This document shows, piece by piece, positions 12,005 to 22,799 of a DNA stretch of 64,000 nucleotides (the stretch's first letter is position 1; every line of letters starts with the position of its first letter). The notes below the pieces were generated by a model. The model was not told the origin of the DNA, ran no database searches, and was given only the letters and a program-made list of their open reading frames with translations. Source of the DNA: Toxotes chatareus (lineage: Eukaryota > Chordata > Actinopteri > Toxotidae). The stretch is taken from NCBI GenBank assembly GCA_016801885.1, contig CM028901.1, positions 6,098,783 to 6,162,782 of the forward strand. The letters are read 5' to 3'. The translations under genes and the position numbers were made by a program.

Positions 12005-12322
12005 GTTCTCCAGCTCTTCCCAGGGCAACCTGAGGGATTCCCAGACTAAATTAGATACAGTATGCTAGATAATCCTTCCGGTGTGTTTTGGGTCTTCCCC
12101 TGGTCTCCTCCCAGCTGGATCCAGAAAGCCTCCAAAGGGAGGCAGTCAGGAAGCATCCTATTCCGATGCCCAGACCACCTGAACTGACTCCTGTCAATTC
12201 AAAGGAGCACTGGTTTGTCTCCAAGCTCCTTCCAGATGTCCAGTCCAGTCCAGTCCCTTACCATATCCCTAAGGATGAGCACTCACACTATGAAAGAAAC
12301 TTATTTCAGCCTTGTCCACATT
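12005..12322 (-). mobile_element. RTE/Rex-like LINE 3' region fragment
   Basis: The order TCCAGCTCTTCCCAGGG, TTCCCAGACTAA, GTGTTTTGGGTCTTCCCC, GGTCTCCTCCCAGCTGGA, CTCCAAAGGGAGGC, AGGAAGCATCCT, AGATGCCCAGACCACC, CTGACTCC, CAAGCTCCTTCC and CCTTACCATATCCCTAAGGA matches the 3' part of a LINE very common in fish genomes (RTE or Rex type from memory). It is truncated, diverged and has lost coding capacity. It lies only about 30 bp from the preceding repeat, so the two may have been inserted as one. Confidence 0.7.
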
Positions 12323-12890
12323 AAGTGATTTAGATATCTATCTTAACAATTGATGTATTTACAACCTTCTTGATTATCTTGGCAATTACTTGATGAGTAC
12401 AGTTGCATAACCAATAGAAGTGATGGCCAAAACTGAGAAACAAAGCCCATACTGAACCAGAACTTTCCTTTAAATCTCAAATAGTTAAAACCATTTGCCA
12501 TCCTTGGTTGGGAAATAGAAATTCAATTAGAAAGTGTCCTTGTACTTTTACCAGGTTGGTACATACAGTACAGAAAATACTGTTAGGTGTCATTGCTTTA
12601 GGGCATTTTGGCAATATTGGGACCTGAACCTTTTCATTATGTTGGTTCTTATAGCCAATCTGCCACACTCAAATGATCCTCTCATTGGCTGTCCCTCTCT
12701 TCTTAAAATCACCCCTCTCCCCTTTTCTTCTCTCCTCTGCACTTCTTTTATAAAAAAATCATTAAAAAAAACAGCCTTTTGCATTTTGTAACAATGGTTT
12801 GTGCCTACGTCTCTCTTCATGTGTATACATGTGACAGTACACATTAGTCCAGATGTGTTTGCCTCTGCTCATGGCTTTTCTGGCTGTGTA
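12323..12890. other. unique AT-rich non-coding DNA
   Basis: Short frames on both strands show no domain. A run of A/T and a CTCTCC-rich patch near 12690-12740 are the only features. Confidence 0.5.
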
Positions 12891-12905
12891 TTTATTTATT
12901 TATTT

Positions 12906-12937
<32 letters not shown>
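12890..12937. repeat. (TTTA)n(TG)n compound microsatellite
   Basis: About four TTTA units run directly into a TG tract of about 30 bp. Confidence 0.93.
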
Positions 12938-12938
<1 letters not shown>

Positions 12939-13134
12939 TACTCTTGGTCACAAATCTCTCCTCTGCTGGCTTGTTACTGCTTCCTTACATCATCATTCCA
13001 AAAGATCTACTTTTGATTAAAAGCTGCAAGTATGTTTGTTATTATATCGTCAAGGTTACTCGAGATTTCCAATTAGGAAAAAAATCTTAAATCTATAAAT
13101 TCTGGTATATTGTTCACAGTGAACGAAGTTGGCC

Positions 13135-13375
13135 TGCAGGTGGATAGACAGAAAGGGGGTTAGTTCAGTCCGCCACTGACTGAAGGATGTACTCCAGCTA
13201 CGAACTGGAGGATGGCTGGTATTACACCTACGATGCTTACTGTCCCTCCCAAAGTGCCCTTGAACAAGGTGTTGACACTTCCTAAAGTGGTACTACACTG
13301 TGGGTGACTGGTGACCCTGCTCTCTGATGCAGAGACCTTTTAAGTCTCCAAACTCACCCTCTGTGCTAAACAATG
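13135..13375 (+). mobile_element. SINE-like copy, diverged
   Basis: The segment includes GGGGGTTAGTTCAGTCCGCC, ACCTACGATGCTTACTGTCC, AGTGCCCTTGAACAAGGT and GTGGGTGACTGGTGACC. The 'cc-CTTGA-CAAGG' block is shared with the copies at 37700-37965 and 52735-52960, which argues for one tRNA-derived family present three times here. Confidence 0.5.
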
Positions 13376-14029
13376 TTTTTTATAGATGAAACACGGGTAA
13401 AACCTAAACAGCACCTGGGTTGTCCTGACTTTATGTAACAGTGTGACTAACAGTGCATGGTAAACTCCAGACAGCTATGTTGGTCTCGTACTGGCTCTGA
13501 TGACGATCAAGCTGTGAAAGAATGACAGCCACGCTGTGCGGTGTCCAGCACGACTCTCAAGATGCTCACAAAATTAGCATTAACAGCAACAGTAACATGC
13601 GCTTTGTTATGCTTATGACTGTAATTTTGCCAGCATGATGTTTTATGGTGAAATATGCATGCTGTAGTTTTGCTATCTGTCTGCCAAAACAGCCACGGCA
13701 GATAGCAAGGGGATGAGCAGCTGGTTGCTGAGCCAGATTTAATTTGGCGAGGGCGGCGGCTTGAAGAAAAATGTCCTGATGTCGGTCCAATCAGTGAAGG
13801 GATCAGTCATTTCTTGTGCCAGATTCTGAATTGTTCTAATGGTGTTAGTGCTGCCCCAACACCCTGTTCTGTGTAAAGTTCGGAATCAAAATGGAACAAG
13901 TGTTTGATTGTTAAGATACAATAGCAAATTCATATAATGCACGGTATATGGTTTTACTGGTTTGAAAGGCTGAACCCGTGGAGCAGAGATCACACATACC
14001 GACACATACAAGTCGAGTCAAAGTGCCGC

Positions 14030-14234
14030 CCACCCAGAGCCTGGGTTCTGCTCGAGGTTTCTTCACGTTTTCCTCACCACTGTCGCCAAGTGCTTGCTCA
14101 TGGGGGCGTGTTGGATCTTTGTAAATAATATTTAAATAAAGAGTGCAGTCTAGACCTGCTCTATGTGAAAAGTGCCCTGAGATAACTTCTGTCATGATTT
14201 GGTGCTACATAAATAAAACTGACTTGACTTGACA
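14030..14234 (+). mobile_element. L2-type LINE 3' tail
   Basis: Contains AGCCTGGGTTCTGCTCGAGG, CCTCACCACTGTCGCCAAGT, GCTTGCTCATGGGG, CTAGACCTGCTCTATGTGAA, AAGTGCCCTGAGATAACTTC, GATTTGGTGCTACATAAATA and a terminal GACTT-type pentamer repeat (about 14218-14234). This is the conserved 3' end of a LINE (L2-like by recollection) or of a SINE that borrowed that tail; it is 5'-truncated, which is usual. The clear end at the pentamers gives the orientation. Confidence 0.8.
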
Positions 14235-15970
14235 TACTGTATGTGATACTGAATTACAAGAGTTGGCCCGTCTCTCTCAAGATGTACTGAATGCTGATTC
14301 ACCCTATAAGATAGCAGCATCCTTTGAAAAACAGCATGAGAGATTGCTTTCCTCTGCAGTGTGGATTAAATTTTCAAGATATTCACATCTGCTTTAAACT
14401 TGCAGGGAAAAAAAAAAGAAACCAACACTACATGTAGAAGTCATTTATAATCATATAAGATATGGGGTGTGGGGGAGTATCGAATCCCAAGATAAGCTTA
14501 CACTCTACAGCTCGGATGCAGAAATGAAACATGTTCCTGCAAATGTGTGTGTTTGTTGTGTGTGTCAGTGTTAGACCCTCAGGTATCAGCTAGCCTAGTT
14601 TAAGGTGTGATGTGCTCACACACACACACAGACACACACACATTGAGATAGCATCATTCCTGAGGGGTGAAGTTGTGCTGACCAGATGAGTTGTTTTCCT
14701 TACATCTAATGTGTGTATTTGGCTGGTTGAGGTTGTGATTGTGTTTTGAGCTGTGTAAGTGTGATTTTATTTTTTTTTTTACTCCATGTGCATGTGTGAT
14801 TTTGTGCTTCATGGGCCCTATAGGGTCATGAAACTGACCCAGCACTTTTAAGAACTTTCATACAAACTTTGTTTCAGTGAGAATATGAGCAGGAGCTGGA
14901 AAAGGGCTGCTAGGTGTGTTAAATTCTGACAAAAGAAATGTTCTCCATTTCAGAAACGGAGCCACCTTTTAGATTAAGGTGTTCTTCTCTTTCATTTCGC
15001 TTAGACAGCTGAATGAGTTCAATAAGCTCTGCTTCACATTCATCTCTTTTATAAGCAATTTGAAACTGTTTTGATCATATTTTTCCATTTTCAGAGACAT
15101 GTTTGCTAATGAATTAAAACTGAATAGTTCTACAGTCAGTTTCCTATTTTATTGTAATGAATTTCTTTTTGCCAGAAAGGCAATGATCAAATATGCTTTC
15201 ATTATTAAGAGCGTGGTTCCTTAGTTTCATTTAAATTCCCTTTTTCACATTTTTTTGCAGTTTTTCAGGAATCAGAATTTTGAGATCCTTGCCTGCGATG
15301 AAAAATAACACACATTACATTTTATTGTCCCTTTGTTGTTTTCCACTTTCTCTGTGGAAAAATCTCTGTCCTGTGCAGAATTGCATAACGAATTAAGAAT
15401 TAATAAGGGTCAAATCCGAATATTTTACTTTTATTCCATTTACTAAGAAGAGTCCACGCTTGAAATTTGGATGTATGTCTTTTTGTATGTTTGTCAGTTG
15501 CACACGGTATTTGTGTGTAAGGTCCTGCTGTTGTGTGTGTTTCTCTTTTGGAGTCTCAGAAAGCTGCAACTGAGATGAAATCACAAAAGAGATGGAAGAG
15601 AAATATTCATTTAGTTCTGTCTCCCACAGTCCCTCTGTCTGTTTCAGGCCATCTCCCTCTCCCTCTCTCTGTCCCATCTCTTTGTGTCTTCAAGGTAAAA
15701 ATCTGCTCTCTCTCTCTTATTATTTGTGTGACTGTACATGTGTGTGTGTGTAGGTAAATGTGTGCATGAGCAATGGTGAGAAAGAAAGATAGTTTGCAAC
15801 TGTGAGTCAATCTTGCTGACCTCATGCAGTTACGCAGTTTCTCATTTTTTGCTCAGTCCATTTACTGTGATGCACACACACACAAACACACACACACTCA
15901 TAAACACACATGCATGCTCTCAAACACGCAAACAAGTCAGAAATTAGTCTGAGCTTTGACTTAGCAAGGA
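14235..15970. other. unique AT-rich DNA with short GT/AC patches
   Basis: Small AC patches near 14620-14641 and 15873-15906, GT patches near 14545-14570 and 15738-15752, and a C+T-rich patch at 15630-15720. No gene-like structure. Confidence 0.5.
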
Positions 15971-15971
15971 A

Positions 15972-16030
15972 ATACACTGATTAGCAACAACATTACAACC
16001 AGTAACTGGTTGTAATGTTGCTGATGAGTG
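15972..16030. repeat. hairpin-forming palindrome, probable collapsed short inverted-repeat element
   Basis: Perfect 16-bp arms at 15988-16003 and 16005-16020 are separated by one base. The match continues imperfectly outwards, with CACTGATTAGCAAC at the left against GCTGATGAGTG at the right. The ACACTGAT...CAACATTACAACC layout resembles the ends of a short fish DNA element with almost no interior left. Confidence 0.7.
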
Positions 16031-16145
16031 AATATGAGTGAATATCTGTAGCCTGTTTTGAAAGCATTAGTAATGTGATTTAAAATTTATTTTGTGGTTC
16101 CAGTTATTTTCCACACCTTCATAGCTTGACTAAGTCAAAAATACA

Positions 16146-16175
16146 CCAATGTGCCACAATGTTGTGGCACATTGG
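16146..16175. repeat. perfect palindrome, 14-bp arms with 2-bp loop
   Basis: Arms CCAATGTGCCACAA (16146-16159) and its exact reverse complement (16162-16175) flank a TG loop. It lies 125 bp from the previous palindrome with unrelated sequence. Confidence 0.9.
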
Positions 16176-16379
16176 GAAAGGGATTTTAATTAATTAAATG
16201 TTTGTGGATAAAATAGAGATAAAAATGCAATGGAGGGGTGTTTTTGTATGGAAAGCACTCTTTAACCTTCATTTGCAGCGATATCAAATTTTGACAGAAG
16301 CTCCTCTGGAGAATTTTTAGATGTGATAGAGGAACGAGAGGCAAGAGTTTAATGTGATTCATAACCAGAATATATAGGA

Positions 16380-16620
16380 GGAAAAGAGCAAAGCATTCAT
16401 ATGAAATTAAAATTAAAAATTAAAATGAAAAAGCAGAAAAGGCGGGGTTCAGAGAGCCGAGCCAGTTGCTCTCAGGAGAGGAAGACTGACAAAAAGACAG
16501 CACAGTGTAGTATACTCAAGAGAAAAAGAAGAGGAAGCGATGGGGAAACGAGAAAGAGGTGGGGAGACCACAGTATACTCAGGAGACAGACAGGAGGAAA
16601 ATGAGGAGACGAAATGAAGT
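16380..16620. repeat. purine-rich tract
   Basis: G+A-rich words (AGAGAAAAAGAAGAGGAAG and similar) dominate. The Lys/Arg-rich + frame at 16401-16604 is a product of this composition. Confidence 0.6.
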
Positions 16621-16947
16621 GCTTTGATTTACACATTTAAACATTAATAGCAATCTTGGGCAGGAAAACAAAAACATCACTGTGCTGTTAACATGTTGCT
16701 CCAGAGGAATGAAGAGAGAAGCCAGAGCTTGCAACATGCCTCCTGCTAGAAGCCTCCAGCTGTTCAGCACAGCTTCCACACAGGAAATCAACCCAACAGC
16801 TACAGGCTCAAGGATTGATAATAACAGCTCTGTTCATCAAAAGCTGCTGTTCACAGAATATCAGTTGGAATTTAGTTGGAAATACTTAGTGCGTTTTCAT
16901 GTCAAATGTCTGAGGGGATGGGAGAAGAGAAGAGGAGGATACTGAAG

Positions 16948-16948
<1 letters not shown>

Positions 16949-17006
<58 letters not shown>
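16949..17006. repeat. (TC)n(TG)n compound microsatellite
   Basis: About 16 bp of TC followed by about 42 bp of TG. Confidence 0.95.
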
Positions 17007-17008
<2 letters not shown>

Positions 17009-17142
17009 AGGGAAGAAAGCTTCAGAGAAAGAAGAACATGTAAATGTCAGTGAGGGAGAAAAACAGGAGTGTGAAAATATACTTACAGTACAGGGTGCTC
17101 CTGAGGCCACACACATGCACAAATTCACATTCACATGTATGT

Positions 17143-17145
<3 letters not shown>

Positions 17146-17209
<64 letters not shown>
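17146..17209. repeat. (CA)n microsatellite opposed to the TG tract upstream
   Basis: A 64-bp CA tract 140 bp after the TG tract ending at 17006, in complementary orientation. Confidence 0.95.
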
Positions 17210-17211
<2 letters not shown>

Positions 17212-17860
17212 TGATCTTCTAAGTGAATTCATTCAAGTACACAGTGAATTAAAGTCTCTGGTGCTGAAGTGGTTGTGTTATCCAAGTCTGCATGTTAAGT
17301 TGTTTTTAGCTGCATGGTTCCTGTTTTTGTTACACGAGACACAAACGTTTTTTTTTCTTCTCCTCGTATTCTGCAGTTCACTGACATCCTTTCATGCTGC
17401 ATTCGAGCATAAGAATATTAATTTTTTGACACTCTGCTCTCTTATGCCTCCAACATTCTTGCATATAACTTTGATCCCACTCTTATCAATGCAACGGCAC
17501 AGAATATTTTTGGGTGCACAAGAGAAGGGTTTTTTTTTTTTTTTCATCTCCGGTTGTTTGCTTGCCTTGTTTTCCCATATTTCTCACTGCCTTTTCATTA
17601 TCACCGTGCGCTATATAATCAAGACTATTACCTATTTTTGCCTTTTTGAGATAATGATCACTTTCCTCTTTTGCTGCTGTTTGTAGCGGCTTTTTGTTAG
17701 AGATCTACCTCCTTCCTTTGAAACAACCCTCACTGCATTTACCTTCTCCTTTCCTTCCTTCTCCTCTCCATGCTGCGAAGTAGTTTCCTACCCAGCTCAC
17801 ACCATCAGTGCCTCTTAACTCATCCTACCTCCTATTGTCTTTACCTCTGTCTCTCTCTGC
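17210..17860. other. T-rich and C+T-rich non-coding DNA
   Basis: A hydrophobic + frame reaches 17686 but begins in the CA tract (His/Thr) and is driven by T-rich words. An 18-base T run sits near 17530. From 17700 the sequence becomes strongly C+T-rich. Confidence 0.55.
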
Positions 17861-18008
17861 ATGACCTCAATTCACAGGCAAGCTCACATCTTTTGCTCTC
17901 TCTGCATCTCCCTCTATCTCTTGCCAGGTGTAGCTGTGTCAAGCTTCAGGCTAATGTGTGTGAGCAGCACAAGGAGTGTGTGTATGGTTTTATGAAGCAT
18001 GTTTGTAG

Positions 18009-18039
<31 letters not shown>

Positions 18040-18230
18040 ATGTGTGTGTTTGTGAGACCTTCTGTTTCTCTCTCCTCTTTATGTCCTCAATTCCCAGGTA
18101 GCCCTCAACCCCTTCCTCTTTGTTTTTTCCCCCTTTCTCTCTGCTTTTTGTCTCTCTTCACTGCATGTGTGCGTCTCTCACACCAGGTGTATTTTGTTTT
18201 GAGCTTGAGGCAAATGTGTGTGTGCGAGTG
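17861..18230 (+). repeat. diverged tandem duplication around a TG tract
   Basis: ATGACCTCAATTCACAGG (17861) recurs as ATGTCCTCAATTCCCAGG (18081), and CCAGGTGTAG...AAGCTTCAGGCTAATGTGTG (17924) recurs as CCAGGTGTAT...GAGCTTGAGGCAAATGTGTG (18183). The order is the same and the offset grows from 220 to 260 bp because the C+T-rich middle differs in length. A (TG)n tract (18018-18050) lies between the copies. Confidence 0.7.
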
Positions 18231-18239
18231 AGAGAAGGA

Positions 18240-19735
18240 GAGAAAGAACAGGCAGAGTGAGAAGGAGGATGCCCTAGTTCTTGCAGTAAAACTAGAGGGG
18301 GAAGTAAAATAAACTGCAATCAAGGCAATAACAGTAAAATCCTTATGCAGAAAACTGTAAAAAAAAAAAATGTCTTCTGTGTTTGTGTATGTGCATGAGT
18401 GTGTATGTCTGCGTATGGTTATGATCTTAATTGTGAGGGAAGTGTACACCCCTCCCTCCCAGCTGTCGTTGCTGCTCCTCTAGAATCACTCACTGCCAGC
18501 CAGCACCCTAGTGGTGCAAAGGTAATTGAAAGAACTCAAATTATATTAATCAAATGATCTGCTGCCTGATTTTTTTATTTGGCTCAGTCTGGGAGGGTCT
18601 TGTGCTCAATTTCCCACCGTGTCTCAAGAAATCCCCTCCAGCAGACACATCAAACGCAGCGCAGACTTGTGAGAAGGAGATGTAATGGAATATGTTGATG
18701 GAAAAGTAAAATTAGCACGGAGCCTTCAAGTGAACCTGTTATCATAATTCATTTATTCAATATGATGGGAATATGACAGGAAATTTCACTTAGGTTACCT
18801 TAGACTCACAGCACAGCACAAACAGTTAAAGTGTTAATTAAATGTATGGGTCATTGTCCAATCATCGGGGGTGTCATTTGGCCTCAGCAGTGGATTATGG
18901 ATCCAGTGATTGTGGTTGGCTTGTAATGAGCCTTCAGAGATAGCTACAGAGATTCACTGAGCATATGGCTGCCACTTACTTAGGAGAATAGGCAAGCAGT
19001 GATGGAAAAAGCCAACAGTAATGTAGAGTAAAAGAGATTAGTATTTATGGAGGGAAGGACAGAGCAGAGCTGCTGCTGCTCTCAAAGACATTCACTATGG
19101 ACACACAAACTTTTACATCCATATATGATGATTAACCATATCAATCCATCAATATACAAGTTTCCACTCTTCTGACTAAGTTCTCATTTTTATATAGGAG
19201 GTTTTACTTGTCGGCAGACATATACTGCAATAACAATGTATCTGTAATAAGCTAATATAAGCAAATATATCAGCTGCTTTAATTTATTGGTGTGACTCAC
19301 ACATAGACAAGTTTGTCCACATACTTTTGGCCATATAGCATCTTCGGATACCATGAACTATTCTCTTCTTTCACATTCTGCTTGGAAAAACTTTGCACGC
19401 TCTTATTTGTTCATTATTTAGGTTTATTTTGACACGCAGTACAGGAGGTTCAATTAGTCTGAGGCACTGTACACAAAGCACCACAGTTTCTAACAAATAT
19501 TTCACAGCCATGAAAAGAAGGTAAATATTTTGAAATAAACTTTGATGACTCTAATTGCAATACAGAGCTGTACATTTTTGGAAACACGTCTTTGCGTTGT
19601 GGTTTGAAATCAAGTTCCACTGAGATTTATTGGTTTTCCCAAGGCAAAGGGCTAATACACACTCTCCAGTAGGCTGACAGGGGGGGGGCATGTGAATGAT
19701 GTAACCCAGTGAAATATCAGCAATCTGGGAAAGCT
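18240..19735. other. largely unique DNA, candidate conserved non-coding stretch at 18530-18990
   Basis: No gene. The middle third has low repeat content and AT-rich words such as TCATAATTCATTTATTCAAT, typical of conserved intronic enhancers, though sequence alone cannot prove this. A G run lies near 19681-19688. Confidence 0.4.
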
Positions 19736-19737
19736 GA

Positions 19738-20075
19738 TGTCTCTTCTTCCCCCTCTCTCCTCTCTACTTATCAACTTCGTGTTTCTCCCTCCCCTCTGTG
19801 CCTTTCAATACTCCCAGTCCCTTCTCTCTCCGCCCATCATCTCCCCCTTTTCCTACTCCCAATCTCACCTGATTGTCCCTAAGTACACTCTCCTGTCATT
19901 TTAAGCCTCTCTCCTGCTCTTCCTCCCTTCTGTCCTTTTCTTCCTTCATCTTCTTTTGTTCGTTCATCTCCCTGTCCTCCCGTTATTCACTTCATAAAGC
20001 TTTTCAATTTCTCCCAGCTACTCTTTACGTTCTCCTCCTTCCTTCCCCTCTTTTTCTTGCTTCTTCTCTCCACCT
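19738..20075. repeat. C+T-rich tract
   Basis: About 340 bp of TCTCC, TTCC and CCTC words. It is followed after a short gap by a G+A-rich stretch (20090-20312), so both strands carry long homopurine runs. Confidence 0.8.
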
Positions 20076-20280
20076 CTTTCTTGGAAATATGAGAGAGAGA
20101 GAAAGATTGAAAGGAAGATGAGATTGAAAACAGGATGAAAACCTGAAGAGGATGGATCGAAGGGGGAGGGGGACAGTGAAGAAGAGAGGGAGGGGAAGCG
20201 AGAAGATGATCAAAGAAAAGGAGACTCCAGAGAGAGTTCCTGAATTAAATTGAAGATTAAATCGAATTAATATTGAATTA

Positions 20281-20286
<6 letters not shown>

Positions 20287-20312
<26 letters not shown>
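20287..20312. repeat. (AG)n microsatellite
   Basis: About 13 AG units at the end of a G+A-rich stretch that starts near 20090. Confidence 0.94.
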
Positions 20313-20344
20313 TGGAGGAGGGGCAGGTGGATAAGTGAAATACT

Positions 20345-21590
20345 CCATGTAACATATTTAAAGTGCCTGGTTAATAAAAGCATGTTGTTATTCCTGGAAC
20401 CGGGTCTACAATACATTGTGTTTGGTGGGATGATTAACTTAGTTTTATTAGTTTTATGCACCAGCAGTAATGATTTTTAAATTAAAATATGCAGCTTAAT
20501 GAAATCTTAATTTGCAGAAAATCGCATGTAAACCTCTTCAAACGTCTTTCATAAGCACCATATCAATACTTGGAGGCAATGGAGGCAACAAAATTACCTG
20601 GACCAGGCACCACTTTCTGCAAAAAGCATGTTGACTGCGGTGATTGCCAAAACTCTCTGGCAACTTTGATGTGTTTTCCAGCCAAGTTTACATGCTGGGG
20701 TAGGTGGCTGACTAGACAAAGAAAGCCAGATTTTGCCAGACTGTATTTGCTGCTATTCTTTCCAGAAACTCAATAGCTCATAGTGAGAATTTAAACAAGC
20801 ACAAGATGAGGTATATTTTCATTCCAGTTATCCACCTATTGAGCAAATCAGGACTTCATTCAGCAACTTAGAGCGGCTGTAATGCTTTTTTTTATGGATC
20901 ACAATGGATATTTATTGAGGCAGTCCCCCCTGAGGTCTACTGAGTGTTTTAGTATCTTTCAGCTCACTGTTTTGGTTTTCCTGCCTGCAACTTTACTTTT
21001 TCAGTTCCCTCTTGTTAAGGCATTATCAAAAACAGGAGGAAGCTATTTTAAGGGAAAAAAAACACCTCTGATAACCAGCAGGTATGGAGTACCCACCCTG
21101 CACCAAACATTAGACAGACCAAGTTGGTAAATATCTCTCACATACACATATTGCAGTGTTTAGTAGCTAAAGAGAACCTGCAGCCACCATTTCCCTCAGG
21201 AGCTGGGGAAGATCAAAACAGAGCTAAAAGGAGCGTATTGTATATTGGACTTTCCAGAATGCCAGGAAGGCAACTCCAAATTAAAGCTAAGGTTGCTCTC
21301 TGCCTACTGCCTGGTGAGCACACCAGTTTCTCCATTTAGCCCTAGCTTCATGGTGGAGCAGCTTATTCTGTTAACAGAATATCAAAAACCATTTAAACAA
21401 CAGCTAACACCAATGTTTCAGCAGTTAGCATTAACCCAGGCATGTATGCGCATCCAAACAAGTCATGTCTTTTAGAGGATGACAAACCCCAGCAGTGGGT
21501 GTCGACCAGAGGTTGAACAAGTACCCTGATGACCAGGAAGCTGTCAGTTTCACAGCCAGACTGGCTGGAACAAAGTGAACTCTCTCACCC
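20345..21590. other. non-coding DNA, possibly including an old repeat near 21150-21310
   Basis: Several 60-80 codon frames show no domain. The 21150-21310 part (CTGCAGCCACC..., GTATATTGGACTTTCCAGAA...) is vaguely like a fish repeat but too diverged to call. Confidence 0.4.
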
Positions 21591-22440
21591 TTTATTTTAT
21601 TTTATTTTTTTTAAACTGCCTCTGTGGTGAAAAAAGCTTCTCCTCCTGGCCAACACAAAAAGACAGTCTTTTGTACTCAGTATTTCCCAGGGGTGGACAT
21701 ATGTAACTCTCATTGAAAACACTTCCATATACCCTTCAAAGGTTCTTATGGGACGAATTCCCGCAACGTCTTGGTAGTCAATCTGAAAGTGATTTGGAAT
21801 TTTTAAGTCTTTCACTATCAATCACAAAGTAAAGTCCTGATTGACAGAAGACAAACCCTTGAGATGTCAACCTGCCTGGAATAATGGTCTTGCCTTTACC
21901 TTCCTTCATCTCTCTCCACCTTTTAACCCTGCCTCACTTGGTTCTCTTTTTTTCCAGCTGACAATCAGGCATCTAACCCCTGCCTTCTTTTTCTCAGTAT
22001 GCCTCCATTTTAGCCTCTCTTTTACACTATGTAGATCCTCTCTCACTACATGCTTCTTTTATCCCCTCTGTCCTCTCTTCTTTTGTTTCCGTCTTTCTCT
22101 GCCACATCTTTCTTGATGACTTTGGGGAGCAGTGGTCGCTTTGGCCATCAGATAACAATGTCCTTGATCGATATATTCTGTGCGTGCACGTGTGCGCTCA
22201 AGTATGTGTTTGTGTGCAAGTCCACCATTTGTGTGTGTGTGTGTACCAGTCTCTGCGCCGTGTGTGTGTGTATAACCTTTTAAGGCATATCTCTTTGGAA
22301 TCAGCATGTGGCTGAACATTGAGCTTTTAATACCCTTGCTAAAGTTATAGGGGGCCAACATTCCTCTCCGATCATCCTCCCTCCCTTCCTAATTAAGCTT
22401 TTAATACAACTTAAAAACCAGAGACAACATTACTATTCAT
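21591..22440. other. non-coding DNA with a T-rich run and C+T-rich patch
   Basis: TTTTA repeats lie at 21590-21613, a C+T-rich patch at 21900-22110 and short GT tracts at 22230-22271. No gene is seen. Confidence 0.5.
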
Positions 22441-22580
22441 GGAAAGAAAGAGAGGAAATGGGTGAAAGGAAAAAGGAGGAGGAGGGTGAAGAGTCGGAGG
22501 TAGGAGGGGCGGGCATAAGGAGAGTAGGATAGCAGGGAGAAAAGATAATGAAAGAGAAAAAAGGGCAGAAATAGAAAGGG
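22440..22580. repeat. G+A-rich tract
   Basis: About 140 bp of GGAGG, GAAAG and GAGA words with almost no pyrimidines. Confidence 0.7.
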
Positions 22581-22769
22581 ATTACAGGAAGAACAGATGG
22601 CGTATATGTGAGAGACAGTTGGCAGCCATACTGATTTAAAACGTACAGTATTTTCCATAATGCTGACAGTTTTAAAATGCTAAATTAGCTGAGAAAATGT
22701 CACAAGGTCTCAACGGATTGTCTCAGTGCAGACAAGAGATGAAAATTTTGACTACATTTCACTGAGGCT

Positions 22770-22794
22770 GACTAACCGACTAACCGACTAGACT
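22770..22794. repeat. 8-bp tandem repeat (GACTAACC)
   Basis: Two full GACTAACC units plus a partial third, flanked by a related GACTA-GACT end. Confidence 0.85.
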
Positions 22795-22799
22795 GGGAA

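Noticed and set aside
11839..12324. Two + frames with Pro-rich content
   Set aside because: They fall in LINE/SINE-tail fragments read in the antisense direction.
17135..17686. 183-codon frame, the longest track near this position
   Set aside because: Begins with the His/Thr microsatellite product and continues as T-rich hydrophobic noise.
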